Shown piece after piece: positions 1-12,641 of a stretch of 64,000 nucleotides of DNA. The stretch covers positions 6,756,278 to 6,820,277 of the forward strand of contig NC_134030.1 in NCBI RefSeq assembly GCF_964204645.1. Reading direction: 5' to 3'. A program made the position numbers and the translations under genes. The notes beneath the pieces were generated by a model. That model saw nothing but the letters and a program-made list of their open reading frames with translations, was not told where the DNA came from and ran no database searches. Each line of letters begins with the position of its first letter. Position 1 is the stretch's first letter. Source of the stretch: Tubulanus polymorphus. Lineage: Eukaryota > Nemertea > Palaeonemertea > Tubulaniformes > Tubulanidae.

Positions 1-721
1 AAAGATCACTGCCAATCGAAAACAAATAGACTTTAGGTTACAATAATGGGATCCGATACGGCAAGCAACATTGCGGCTTACTTGATAGCCGGTACCCACT
101 CTCTCACTCTCTTCTAATAATTGGGGAATAATTGCTTTCTCAAGGTACCACGGACCACCGGTTCGGATGAAAGACGTTTTTACATTACATGATTAAGAAG
201 AGACACTTCTAACCTACCTGCGATTAGGCCTACCAACGAAATTTAGCAAAATTCAGGGAGAACAGCTGCCGCCATTATCAACGGTTTGGTGATCAATTCA
301 ATTCAATTCACCGGCTCTGATTCGAGTTATCCGACTTCGTTCTTAGGTGCTACATTTTCTTCACACCGCTTTGTTGGAAAACGTAGATCGTTGTAGGGTA
401 ATTTAGACGCTGAAAACTTTTTAGAACTGCGTGAGTGACAGCTTAATTTTAGAACTATTTTCATAGCGCATGACGACCTACTAGAGTAGTGCGCCGCCAA
501 GTTCGAGATTCGGCCGCTAGAGGCACCACCGCACGATGCGATGTATATATTTTCGGTATGAAACTCGATTACGCGAACTACCCTAAAACGAATCTGCCAT
601 CTATCTTAAGATGATTTAAGTCAAAATCTGGTGCGCGTTCTTTTGGCTGACGCGCTATAAAAATCTGGCGCACAACAAAGGTTTTAAATTGAAAAATAGC
701 GCGTATCTCGGAAATATGAAA

Positions 722-776
<55 letters not shown>

Positions 777-921
777 TATATAAATAGCGCAATGGAAAAT
801 GCCTTCTATAGATGTTTATGAGACGCCTGCTGTAAAATCGATGTACGATTGTCATACAAGTATTTGATAACTTTGATAATTAATAGATATTATCATTACA
901 TCGTTATCAATTACTTTTTAG
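1..921. other. SLCO intron sequence, no gene seen
   Basis: This stretch precedes the acceptor of the terminal SLCO exon, so it is most simply intron of that gene. I found no second SLCO exon in it on the plus strand. It contains a TA microsatellite at 723..781. The short open frames across it are explained by the TA repeat or are low complexity. Confidence 0.6.
723..781. repeat. (TA)n microsatellite
   Basis: An essentially pure TA dinucleotide tract, interrupted once by a C at 771. It lies in the presumed last intron of the SLCO gene. The TA tract is self-complementary and could extrude a cruciform, but nothing else marks it as functional. Confidence 0.95.
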
Positions 922-1202
922 GTTCGATTCCGGGGCCGTTATTGTTTGGTGTAGTGATGGATCAGTCGTGTCTGATTTGGCAGGAGAAATGCGGTGAAAC
1001 CGGCTCATGTTGGATGTATGACAACCGAATGATGTCGCTGTGCGTCTTTGGACTGGGAGTTGGACTGTCGAGTTTAGGCGGGATTCTATACGCATTGGCC
1101 TTGTTTTTCTATAAACCCCCCAAGCCGGATTCCGTATCGGAGCCATCCACCTCACCGTCCCCGGACGCGATATCAGATACGACAACCGTTATTTCTTTAT
1201 AG
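922..1202 (+). CDS. SLCO/OATP organic anion transporter, last exon (partial)
   Basis: This is the terminal coding exon of a solute carrier organic anion transporter, a 12-TM plasma-membrane carrier that imports bulky anions such as conjugated steroids and thyroid hormones. The acceptor AG is at 920..921, the exon starts in phase 1, and the stop TAG is at 1200..1202. The 92 complete codons carry the family signature GSIPGPLLFG followed by a short Cys-containing loop (DQSCLIWQEKCGETGSCW) and YDNR. Then comes the last hydrophobic helix and a Ser/Thr/Pro-rich cytoplasmic tail. The upstream exons lie outside the window. AATAAA signals follow at 1235 and 1331. The family call is secure; the subfamily is not, because only the C-terminus is visible. 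Confidence 0.88.
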
Positions 1203-1234
1203 TATACACGTAATATAGACGCGTATTTTTTAGA

Positions 1235-1240
1235 AATAAA
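1235..1240 (+). promoter_or_regulatory. SLCO poly(A) signal
   Basis: AATAAA lies 33 bases after the SLCO stop codon. A second AATAAA is at 1331..1336. Either could end the transcript before it meets the convergent SLC49A4 gene, whose stop codon is at 1616. Confidence 0.6.
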
Positions 1241-1615
1241 TATTCTGTCCGGAAATTTATATCTCCACACCAAACAACTTTTGATTTCCATACATCGTGA
1301 CTTCACTTATGAACATATTTTTTGATACTCAATAAAACTCAAAAGCCGCTTTTGATTCAGGTTCCTGGTGGGTTTTAACATGTATCAAGGATATTGGTAA
1401 AGAATGGGGCTTATAAAGAGAAACAGGACAAAACGCCTTCAATGATTGATGCATACCTATTTTTACTCTATCATATATATATATTTAAAGTATTATTTCT
1501 TAATCTATTATTTTACACATGGATCATGTCAATACTATCTATTTGAACGTTATCGACATCATTTCATTGAGATTTGATTTTACTCTATTCCATTATTTGC
1601 GAACGACGTCGTCGA

Positions 1616-4600
1616 TCATGATTCGGTCATCATACTCTTGATGCTATCTCGTCTCTCGTCTCCGATCTGGTCAATTACGAGTCGTTTATAGTGAGCTTTG
1701 AACAGCATTAACAGCGGTATACATAGAATTATCGAGCACAACAGACACCAGTTTACCCAGGCCGTTCCTGCGAATAGAAAATCGAATGCAAGATTCACAG
1801 CGGTGGATCATAGGGGCAGGGTACCCCCCACTATTTTGTCAATATAACCTTTTCACAAACCTGGCTTAACAAAGTTACACATATACCGTGGCAAATAATT
1901 GCCGGTCATTTTGTTAAGATATCATTCAAGATGCCCAGAAAATGATCATTTTTTAAGATTTTCCTGCTAAGTACAAAGTATACAATTTTTCATCAACGTT
2001 GGCGGGAGTTACTTACCGATACCGGGTATCCAAAACAGGAACAATAGTATAGACGCCATAAGACTGACCGACATAGTCAAACAACCGCAGGTGACGAATT
2101 CAGCAATCGGATAACACGTCTCACACGTCATCTCGAAAAATAACGGTATAGTGCCATTCAAAAACGATATACCCAAAATACATGATATATATAGCGTGGC
2201 TGAAAAATACAAGTTAATACAATTGATTAAGTTCTGAAACTAAGACAGACCTTACAAAATATTTGTTATTCTTATGAAGGGTTTTATGTTAATAAAATCT
2301 GTGCTGATTTGATAAATCGCGAACTCACGTATCGTCAGTTTAGTCCACCCCATGCAAATACAAGTAAACCAGGCCATCATAATTGCTGAACCAGTAAACA
2401 GCGCTATAATGAACTCTTTCATTCTCCCAGCGAACAGATCCGCCAACCTTAAAGATTATAGAATATTATCAAAATGAGTTAAAATGATAATCAATTAAAG
2501 ATTATCGAGGTCTATTCATATTGAAATTTAGTAAATGTGCACGTATAATCTCGTTTTACCGGCCGACGAGTAGACCTGCTATACAGCCTCCGATAGTTGA
2601 GTAGAAACCTAACCATCCCGCTACATCCTATGACAAAACAATCGTACACCAATCTAGAGGATATTCTATATTTGATTAAAATGGAAACAAGTGAAAGACA
2701 GAATAGAAAGAAACACTTTCAAACTACTACGATCATAGTAGTAGATTGAAAGTGTTTCTTTCTATTTACTAACCTGCGACACGTGAAGAGGACTAAGAAT
2801 AACTTCTAAAACTCCACTCCATCCTATATAGAAACCACCCGACAAAGCGTACGGCGTTGCTGCCAACCAAAACCCCGTATTTCTGTAACGAAAATAATTC
2901 TTCACGCATACTTCAGATGCTACTCTAAAGCTGTCTTGTAGTTGTTTATGCTTTTAATTCGAAATGAGATGATACGTTGTTTAAAAAAAAATATTAGACC
3001 CTTAAATACATAGATATGGAAGATGGATCACCTGGGCTCACTGCTAATCGATATGCAAGAGATCGTACTTACGAGAATATTTCAATGATACCCCTTTTAA
3101 AATCGACTCTATCGGTGGAAGCGGTTAAACTCGGCGGTTTTGGTGGGTGTTCCGGAAAATATATACATATCACTATAAACAACAACGTCGTCCACCCAAA
3201 CTCTGCAAAATCATGACATGCATTAGATTGGGAATGAAACACCTGATTTCCTATACGAGGCTGATAACAAAGAACGTACCAATATACATCAGTTTCATGA
3301 TGCCATCTTCTTGATTCTGAACGTAGTTTTCGTCTTGCATTTTCAGCGACTTAATGAGCTCTTTCAGTTGGCTTGGATGATGCTGCAAACTGTGTGAACA
3401 ATATTGAACGGTTTCAATTCGAATTATATGTGATTTATTGACATGGACTTGATTACAATATTTTGCACGTCGGGTTTTATTTCTGAAATTTCTGTACCTC
3501 GAATTGATTGCGGTGAAATTCACTAGTTTCGAGTTCAACGGTGGTGATGATACCATTATCGGCCCTAAAAAGTATACATTTTCATAGAATGAAGAAACTC
3601 CAAACCGTCATTATTATGTATTGAGCGAATGGATAATACGATAAATGATTAATTTACACAAAATAACGATGTGATTTATGTAGGAAAATATGTACAAACC
3701 GAAAAAATGAATGAAAGCTATCAGAATGTTACCTATAATGAATGGAATAGCGATACCGATGTAGATGAAGATGCTGCCTATAGCTGTGGCAGTCGTGCGT
3801 TCAGTAGCCGGAAACCACGTGGACGATATGACCGGTGGCGCCGCCATACTAACGGGCCCAGCGAGCCCATTCAATATGGCCCCTATATGCATCAACCTAC
3901 ATAATATATAGTATATCCATATATTTCGTTTCTACGATGAATGGATCCAAATTAAAACAAAAAGAATATCATCTGTGAAATCAATTGCACTGAAAGCCTA
4001 ACAGGTTCGGTCTCCCAATTAGGGCCTAATTTAGACTCGAGTAGGAGCTAGTGACTGAACATAACCAACATCACAGGGAACAATAGAATTCCGCCTGGGT
4101 ATGTCGACTACCGGAAATTATTCACCCTCAATAACCATCACTGGTGAGTGAGGAAGCTTTTAACAACATCAAATATAGCTCGAATGCAATCATTGGAAAC
4201 CTGGGAATGGGTTCATTGCGAGAGTAATGTACAAAGATATATGCGGTTTTCAGGGATGAATACGTGAAAGTATAATAAGCAATATAGATAAAATATGAGA
4301 ATATGATAAATATGCAAACACTCTGTGCTAGTGTTTTTACAGTTATATGTTATATTCTTACGAATTGTGGATAATATATTCTTCCGCGAGAAAAGAATGC
4401 CATAGAAAATCTACCAGAATCATTCGATTTTTATTCTACAGCAATTTTTCTACTCCAATTTAGTGCATCTATACATAACAAAGAGCGGTCACAGCGGTCA
4501 CGATGAAATAGCCAGCATGAATGACGTCATTAAAATCAGCGGAGAAAAATTAAACTTACCACGAAACAAGCGGTGGTTTAGGAGTTATACATCGTATACC

Positions 4601-6753
4601 GGTTCCTAGGGTTAATAACCCAGCCGTAACTACCACAGACCATCGCAATCCTATAAAATGATATTTGAAATAGACAAAAACCAAGAATTCAATTTTAGAC
4701 TATCTACGCATTCAAATTGAATGCACGTTATTTGGGGGTTTTGGTACTGGAGTTACTGAATGAATGGACAGTCTTCCATTCATTTCGTAGCCATTAATTC
4801 GACTTTTCGTCTCATTCTTTTGCGGTCTCAGCTCACAGCACTGCGTTACATAAACGATGGATATTGCTTCATCTACTAATAATTAATGCGTTAAAAGCTT
4901 TTTGCATCGAATGCGTGTCGTGTAATGATAATAATTGCGTGCTGTTAGAACGACCGAAGACGTCGAACAAGAATTTAGAAATTACATGAATTTCCAATAA
5001 ATGGGAGAATAATGATTGATTGGTTCGCACCGATCGATTGCGGTGTCCATGTTCGTCTGAAGTAGAATGGTTTGTATCTGCATCACACCGAGTCCTGAGA
5101 GTGTGTGTTCATGAAACCAGGTCTGCCTGAAAAGGTCTGCCCACCTTTAATGCCTTGATACAAAGGTTCTTGGACTGAAATCATCAGCATGAACCTTTTT
5201 GTCGGTGTTGTAGTCTCATCGATGCAAGGGTTCATTCAGTTAATAAATACTTTGCAACCTTTCACCTATGCATCCATTGTGTTGAGAGGAGGGGCGCAAG
5301 TTCGCCGAATCTGCGATCTTCGTTCGATTAACGAGGATATTAAGTACATATTCTTTTTTTTCAATCATCTATATAGCTTTTGATAGTTATTACAACTAAT
5401 TGATAAATCAACGAAATAGATTCGATTATTCGCACTGTGCTGCTTCGGTAATCGGAGGCTAGTGATGAAAGACTACTGCGACGTTAATAGGTCACAGCAC
5501 GCTAAAAATATCACGAAGAATGACAACGGTGATTAGTTGAATAGTTTTGACTAGAAATAATCGAAAAGCGAGAGATGACGAGGAAATGAAAGGCATGTAA
5601 AGTGAAATACGTGTCCTCGACACAGCAGGATCGTTTCTTTAAATGTGACGAACTACAAACAGCGCAACACAAGGCTCGACGACAGATCTAATGATTAATT
5701 AAAGAACCGATCTATAAAGTTACTCTATGTTATTATCAGACCTGTCAAGGCCCGCGTAGTCGGAATCTGCGGATACGGAATGAATCATGTCGACTGTATC
5801 CAGAATCTAACGTTCATTAGCCAGCCGCTTGTCGAGCAAAGGTTAGAAATTCGATGAATAACGTCAATTATAAATCAAGATCGTGTTCACAGCTAATGCA
5901 TATAAATAAGGCTAGAAAATATCGTTCGACCGGCCGTTCTCTCACCACGACGTCTATTAGATAAAGACTGATGCTACCAATCACTGCAATAATCCGATCG
6001 AAAACACGCTGTAATAACTGACGTCATGCCGAGACACAAGAACGAGAAAAACACGCTCGCAGATAAATTTCTGTCGCAGGTTTTTTTTAAAAGTATCTGG
6101 AACAATTTTTGAATTGAATTTAGAAATGAAAAATAATTGACTGTTGAATTAAAATGATTCTATCTACAAAAGATTGTGTTTTTCTTTGGTGCTGTCGTGT
6201 TAAATATCTTTAAGACTAAGCAAAAATAGAATGTTAAGATTAATTAGAAAAATACAAATTGCAGTCATTTATCGACATAATCAGTACCTTTTTGTTCCAT
6301 GAGCCACAGGAAAAATACCATAGACAAAACGATGGTAATACATGTCCAATTCGACAATAGGGCTATTTCTTTCTTCTGTATTCCGAATACAATTTCAGCC
6401 GACTCAGCGATCGGTCCCCAGGTGTTCCAAACGGCCGACTGGGTCAACGCCAGCGACGAGAATAAGAACAATATGTACCACCTCACCGGGTAAACATCAG
6501 TGGCTAATTCGCCCCAGATAAACGGACTCGTCTCCTCTTCGGCGATGGTCGTGTAAGGTGGTGTAGCCGGAGGTGTCCGATAAAATGCCTCTCGCACGTC
6601 CATCACCGAACCACCCTCCGAATAGTACCTCTGCAAGCGCCTAGTCCTGTCGTTCACCTTTTTATCGATGGCCGACATACTCGAGGTACGAACGACGGGT
6701 TGTTCCCGGAGACTCATAGTTCTCGTTAATCGCATGTGGTTGATGGCCGGCAT
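1616..6753 (-). CDS. SLC49A4: SLC49A4/DIRC2-type lysosomal MFS transporter, 11 exons
   Basis: Major facilitator protein of the SLC49 family. Human SLC49A4 (DIRC2) is a lysosomal membrane transporter reported to export pyridoxine. My exon model, 5' to 3' on the minus strand, is 6753..6288, 4650..4560, 3896..3733, 3564..3498, 3389..3280, 3172..3073, 2882..2774, 2627..2560, 2447..2329, 2199..2017 and 1767..1616. All joins are GT-AG and keep one frame, giving 542 residues. Human DIRC2 is about 478; the extra length is mostly a polar N-terminus of about 90 residues. Family motifs in order: YPVRWYILFLFSSLALTQS and VWNTWGPI in TM1, LGTGIRCI, GAILNGLAGPVSMAAPPV, STWFPATERTTATAIG, YIGWSGVLEVILSPLHVSQ, AGWLGFYSTIGGCIAGLLVG, and PLFFEMTCETCYPIAE near the end. 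The start is the first ATG of the long first exon. A strong hairpin sits just inside the intron after exon 7. Confidence 0.93.
2702..2766 (-). repeat. 29-bp intronic inverted repeat (hairpin)
   Basis: Two 29-base arms (2702..2730 and 2738..2766) are complementary apart from one position and are separated by 7 bases. The arm begins AATAGAAAGAAACACTTTCA. On the SLC49A4 transcript the hairpin starts 6 bases past the 5' splice junction of the 146-base intron between exons 7 and 8. It is too long and too perfect to be a chance feature of an intron this size. Confidence 0.85.
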
Positions 6754-8373
6754 TTTCGACGGGTTTATCGTACCTTTTTAACTATGTAGACCTAAATATT
6801 TCCTGAATTAATGAGAATATTCCTCGAATTGGAAGGGTTCCACAAGTCCAGTCCTGTAGATACGTATGTTTTTCGTGCTTCTGGATACAGATTCAACGCC
6901 TATTAAACTCTTCCGCGCCGCTACGAAACAGCTTCCACAACTTTGATTACAGAATATTCCAATATTTTACGGCGCGAAGAAAAATGATTCAACGCAAAGA
7001 TAATGGTTTTTAATATAAGATGATTTTATTCGCGATAACGACGTGTATGCAATAAATCATTGATGGTTATGATTGCTTATCGAACACTCGAACCTTAACG
7101 ACAACGACAGCGATCCAGACGTTAGCCGCCGCGCAATACCGTATGCGTTCCTGCGGGCTGTCGGTGCAGCTCCGTCAACGGCTCGATTGAGATGTTCAAT
7201 TTAAAACCACACGCGATCATTGGATGTTGGCTATTGATGAAACGTCACGGTGCCATATCGAATCGACATCGTGCCTTTGATGTTGGAATCACTGCCGGCT
7301 CGTAGGCTGATTGAGAGTAGTTTTAATTTGAGTGCAATTTAAAACATCGAGGTCTCATTGAAGAGCAGAGCTTCAGGCGAACAAGATTTCATTTCGGTTA
7401 TAGCTAATACCTTGCGCTTATCAGATTCATATGTATCGGAAGGAAAAAAATATGGGCCCATTCGAGATAGGCATGTACCATACATAGAATATTCGTTTTA
7501 TTTTAGGGGGGGGGGGGGGGCTACTGTACTGGTTCAGATTAACCACACCAAAACATATTAAATTTTATTTTACACAGTTTGAAAACCAAAAAATGACCTT
7601 TGCCCAATTGCCTTGGCTTTCACAGCGAAAGAATATTAAAAAATCGTCGGCGATCAGATTCACAGGGGCCTGGTTGGGGGCTTCAATTTCAATTGATTTC
7701 ATAAGAAAGGGGCCATGGTGTCTGGCTGTTGTGACATCCATCGTTACATTTTGTCGACAACGCGGAACGGAAGCCACCGATGCAAGCAATTATCTTTTCC
7801 TTTAGTAACCGTCACTTCACGATAATGGCTTTATGAGCGTTTTTCGATAATGGCATGCGACCTGTCTGTGACATCTGTGCCACGGGAAAGGCCCTCATCT
7901 CTCGCTTGTACTATCGAGAATTCTGTCGGGGAAGAAATTTTGTATGTTTGTCAATTAAGGTAACGAGATACTAGTTACCGATACTATGATTCATTATGCC
8001 GAATAAGACGCCATTGGCAACTAGGCCATTTTGTAATCGGTGAATGAATAATCCGAGTTTATGGGATTCGAACCTATTTCTCATATGATTCAAACCTATT
8101 TCTCTCGTACTGCACCAACCAATTAAATTTAATCGACAAAACATTAAACCAATCGTGCGAGTTTTGCTTGGGCGTGGTTCTAACGCTGATTGGGTCCTCT
8201 TTATCATGGCGGGAAAGTGTTCGGTAGCGCACTCATGAATCTCGAGCGCGCGAAACCGACAGCTTACGGTGGAGAAACAGGAAGTGTATTTTATCTCCTC
8301 CCCGAAGTGAAACTATTCATTTCGCCACTGTTATTTTACAGGAAATAGAGCGGAAGATTAGCAGTAAACAGCC
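6754..8373. other. Divergent intergenic region SLC49A4 / Lifeguard
   Basis: 1.6 kb between the start codons of two divergently transcribed genes, so it should hold both promoters. I see no clear TATA box for either. It contains a 15-base G run at 7506..7520 and a SINE-like tract with pol III-type boxes near 8063..8118. No convincing coding exon was found. Confidence 0.6.
8055..8120 (-). repeat. Possible tRNA-derived SINE remnant
   Basis: On the minus strand a B-box match GGTTCGAATCC (8073..8063) lies about 33 bases downstream of an A-box-like TGGTGCAGTACG (8118..8107). This is the spacing of an internal pol III promoter. A near copy, GAGAAATAGGTTYGAATC, is repeated once within the tract. No cloverleaf can be folded, so this is not a tRNA gene. 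The element boundaries are not visible. Confidence 0.3.
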
Positions 8374-11300
8374 ATGGCTGATACTTCGCCGATAGCTGAT
8401 GAGGCGTCAAGTTATGATGACTTCAACACCTTCGAATTTTCTGACAAAACCATTCGACAAGGTGACTATTTTGATACTTAATCTTGTCAGAGTCCGATTT
8501 TCACTATTCATTCCTTCCCTTCCCAGGCCTATCTATGACATGTCGGTGTTTCCCTGACAAAACTGCGAATGGCAAGAATGTCCAACCAGAAATATGTTGA
8601 AGCTAGAACCCAAATAAACAGAATCCCGTTTTGTTTTTACATTTTCATTGTAGTCCACCATCTGCATGCAATTCACAATATTCGATTGACAAGAGTCAGG
8701 AGACAAGAGTGGGGATGAATGAATGTACAAATCTTTCCACAAACAGATAACGAAATCAAAAGTATAGACGCAAAGAAATGTGTCACTTTTACTAAACTTA
8801 AAAAAGACACAATGTTTTGGGGGAGGGGGTGGTAGAAATCCTTCTCATTTCAACAATCACTGCGTATTGACGAGGGCCCACAGAAGCGTAAAAAGATGTA
8901 GCCTACCTCCCTGTATAGAATCAAATTGTAGGCCCTACATGGGATAGTTCGTTTGACATAACAAAATAATAGAAATGCTTGCTATCAATAATAGTGCATA
9001 GGCCTATGGCAAATAATATATATGCCACAAAAGATATTCATTACTTCCCACTGTTGTTCATGGAAAACTCCCACATGACAAGCAGAATAAATTTGAGAAT
9101 ATCAGTATAGCTCATTGGAATCTCTGATAATACTACGTCAGCATGTGTGGTTTATTGGCCAACTCTTATCATTAATAATGTAGATATACGTCTCACATCA
9201 TTGATTTTGTGTCCGGGGAAGCTGAAATGATCAGTCATCACTTTTTGAACAAATTTATTACAAATAAGTGGAACAATATTTTTTTTAACCTTTATATCCC
9301 ACTGATGTAAATTAACGATATGAATTTGTTCCTAGTTCAATCACCATGGCAGTTCCTGGCTCGAAACATAATGTTGTCAATCAATTCAACAATGCTGGGA
9401 ATGAAAGGGTTAGGCTTGAGGGTTAATCATGAATCTGGGCCCAGGACTTTGTACTCCCTATAACAAAAATAAATAAGAAGATACTGCAGTACAAAAGAAA
9501 TATTTTTGAAATAAAAACCTCTGTTAGAAGCTTAATTTTCCATAGAATTTCATAGAATAACAATTTAACAGGAAAATGTTTGAAAAAGGAGTTTTCTCGA
9601 AAAAAGGTCTTTTCGTTTAGGTTTGACCATATCAATACATATAGGTCTACATACTATGCATTGACATAACATAGGACTACAGGACTATATATGCTGTTCA
9701 TATGAACTGCACTGTGATCGGATCAACATGTTGCCAATGATGACAGCTCTGAGTGGACGCTTGGATACCTGCTCCACATGCATTTCAGCGCATTTCCGGC
9801 AGGCAGCAGGCAGTCTCACTGATACTTAGTTCCGGTGACCCAAAACAAAATGACATCACACACAATTATACTATGAATACCTAAATATCTGCCGTATCTT
9901 ATGAATAAATTGAATTGGGAATCAATTGGGAAATATGCCTGTGGGACATAGAAATGTCCGGTGGACTAGGTAGGGATCTTATGCTCGAATAGAATAATAC
10001 TATCCTGGGCAAACAGCCAAGCACTTAGTATTGAGCCATATATCTTGCTTTTGAATTTGCAGGTTTTATTCGGAAAGTGTACAGCATTCTTACCATACAA
10101 CTTCTAGTGACAATATCCATAATGTGTTGTTTCATATTTATGTAAGTTTTTGTTGTCAAAATAGCCATAAAACATTGATTCAATGCTAAAGGTTACTGCA
10201 TTTTCTCTTTAATGCAACATATTATCTTTATTTGCAGTGAGCCAGTAAAACAATGGGCTTTTGAGAACAATTGGGTATGGCTGGTTGCTTTGTAAGTATT
10301 ACCGGAATTCGGATAAGAGACTAGACTTTCAATTATTTGTTTCCATTGAAGGGAATCGTTTTATTTTCAGTGGTGTCACAATTATTTGTTTGATAGTTTT
10401 GGCGTGTTGTGCAGATGTCCGTAGAAAGTTTCCGATGAACATAATTTTTCTCGGAATTTTTGTAAGTTACTTGGTATTTTGAAGGCGTTTTACGTGTTGA
10501 ATTAGTACTACTGGGGTATATGGGGTCAGGCATCCCAATTTGATACCTTTTCTGTAATAATTTTAGACACTTTGCGAAGGAATTCTACTTGGAACAGTTT
10601 CATGGTGAGTATTTGGCTTCACTGAATCTAATGAAACCTCTCCTCATATTAGTGTCTAAGTTATGGCTGTAAAAATGTAAAAAAAATCTCTTGTTGTAAA
10701 ACTCAAAAACAGTTAAACTGGTGTGAGTGAGAAAGTAGCCATGTCATCATCCTACCTTCAAACTTTACATTAGAATCGGTCTTTTACCAAGATCCAGAGA
10801 ATACTTAGTAATACAACATTTCTTCAATCTCCAATTCTGAATTTCCAGTCGATACAAAACTGATGCCGTTCTTATGGCCGCTGGTATTACAACAGTAAGT
10901 TTAGACAATATCATTCTGGTTTCAATTCACTTCTGCTAAGATATTTTTGAAATACGTACTTTATGATTGCTAAAAGTAGTTCCTCCTTGTATAATTTCAG
11001 GTTGTGGCTGTAGGTCTGACAATATTCTCCTTCCAAACAAAGGTAATTAAATGAATGTGGGCCTACATCTGGATCATCAAAATTTTAGATATAAAACCAG
11101 AAAAAACTTAAACTTGCTTAATTCGGATCAGTTTTGTTCGGATTTTCACTCATTTCGGACTAGAATTCCAGTATCCTCTCGGTTATTTCTATTCAAATGA
11201 GAGCGCATAATTCGGATTTCGTTTAATTCGAAAACAATTTTCCAGTACCAGTTGATCCGAATTAAGCGAGTTCTACTGTACATGGTGGATTTTTGGTGAG

Positions 11301-11809
11301 ATTTATTTTACTTACCGGTATGATTGTTTTGCAGTGGGATTTTACTATGTGCAGCGGTGCCTTATTCGTTTTGACGATTGTCCTTCTTGTTTTCGGTATA
11401 ATTTGTCTGATCGTAAGGAATCGGGTTAGTACGAAATGATACTTATTACAAATTACATTCGCATGTTTGTTCGGTTGTTTCGAAATCAGTTACTCACACG
11501 CCATCTATCTATTTTCAGTATGCCTCAATCGCGTATGCATCTTTGGGAGCTCTGATTTTTGCAATGGTGAGTTTGGAAAAATTCAATTCTATTCGTTTTC
11601 ATTATTCAATAAGCGAAATACATACAAACAAACTGGTACTGATTTTTTTTCAGTATCTGGTAATGGACACTCAAATGATGATCGGAGGTAAACACAAGTA
11701 CGCTTTATCGCCTGAGGAATACATCTTCGCAGCATTAAATCTGTATCTGGATATCGTCAACATGTTCATGTTCATTTTATCGATTATCGGACTGTCCGGT
11801 GGAAACTAG
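8374..11809 (+). CDS. Lifeguard/TMBIM-family protein, 10 exons
   Basis: Seven-TM Bax-inhibitor-1/Lifeguard protein of ER, Golgi and plasma membranes. Family members leak Ca2+ from stores and oppose apoptosis. Exons: 8374..8461, 10063..10141, 10238..10291, 10371..10461, 10567..10604, 10849..10894, 11001..11042, 11335..11424, 11519..11566 and 11654..11809. All are GT-AG and phase-consistent, giving 243 residues, a normal length. The N-terminus FSDKTIRQGFIRKVYSILTI is typical of the GRINA/LFG1-LFG2 branch. FPMNIIFLGIFTLCEG, TDAVLMAAGITT, FQTKWDFT and the C-terminal DTQMMIGG...YALSPEEYIFAALNLYLDIV are family blocks. The long Pro/Gly-rich N-terminus of GRINA is absent, so the protein resembles the short LFG4 type in length but the LFG1-3 type in sequence. 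Introns are short except the first (1.6 kb). Confidence 0.94.
11101..11280. mobile_element. pogo/Tigger-like foldback element A (Lifeguard intron 7)
   Basis: The ends are inverted copies. The left end contains CTTGCTTAATTCGGATCA and the complement of the right end reads CAGTAGAACTCGCTTAATTC and on into GGATCA. The sequence resembles the pogo/Tigger type of Tc1/mariner terminal repeats. About 180 bp, non-coding, in the intron between exons 7 and 8 of the Lifeguard gene. The left terminus has drifted, so its target duplication is not clear. Confidence 0.6.
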
Positions 11810-11819
11810 CCTCTTATTA

Positions 11820-12285
11820 CGGTAGACTCTGTCTAACCCGGTACCGGTCTATTGGGTTATCCGTTCAATTTTGGCAAAATTGATATAAGATTTCCATTTG
11901 CTACTGTTTTTCAATACATATTATATTTCGCCTAGTCCGGTATGGCTCTGTTCGGTAATCCGCCTTATCTGGTAAAATTTTGACTTCATTTCCATTCATT
12001 CAGCGCCTAAACCAATAAACCGCAACAGCTCTCTATAGGTGGTTCATATTAGGCCTGTAACTCGCATGTAGTACAATAGAAGAAGCTAACCCTCGGTGAT
12101 TTGTCTGATGATGATAAGAAATAAAAAGAGATGAGTGTCAAATACCATCAATTTAGATTGCTGCTTAGTAGTTCAGTAAATCCGTATTCATATCCATCGA
12201 TTTTCGTGGTTCTTCAAACTGGTAACCGCTTTATTCGGTGAAAACACCTAGGTTCCAACTGTACCGGTTTAAGCGGAGTCTACCG
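11820..12285. mobile_element. pogo/Tigger-like foldback element B (Lifeguard 3' UTR)
   Basis: The terminal inverted repeats are CGGTAGACTCTGTCTAACCC on the left and, complemented, CGGTAGACTCCGCTTAAACC on the right. Both ends are flanked by TA (11818..11819 and 12286..12287), the Tc1/mariner target duplication. It is 466 bp and starts 10 bases after the Lifeguard stop codon, so it must form most of the 3' UTR. It contains AATAAA at 12014..12019, which may supply the poly(A) signal of the host gene. Confidence 0.7.
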
Positions 12286-12483
12286 TACATATCCACATCT
12301 CTGTCATTAAAATGTCCAGGTAGCTGTAGTTGTTGTTTCTTGAAGCTGCCATTACACTGAGTGATTATCGATTATGCTCGTCAGAGAGGTAACTGGTTGT
12401 AGGCAAGATTAATATCAAACAAAGAGTCTTCGAAAGGCGTTAATTTGGATTAAGATATATATGCGAATATCATTCACAATTAA

Positions 12484-12641
12484 GTCCAACGCACACAACA
12501 TAGGGAAACATGGAATCAAACATGCTTGATCTTGGAAACATCGTTTCCCGAAACCATGTTTCTTGTAAACGCAAGGGACACAAAGACATGCTCGGAAACA
12601 TATTTCTGTTTCCGTGTGTCTCTATGTTGTGTACGTTGGGC
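12484..12641. mobile_element. TTAA-flanked foldback MITE
   Basis: A 158-bp element with imperfect terminal inverted repeats. The left end is GTCCAACGCACACAACATAG and the right end complemented is GCCCAACGTACACAACATAG. TTAA lies at both flanks (12480..12483 and 12642..12645), as left by piggyBac-like transposases. The inside is rich in short GAAACATG-type inverted repeats. The 94-codon open frame across it is not a gene. Confidence 0.65.
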
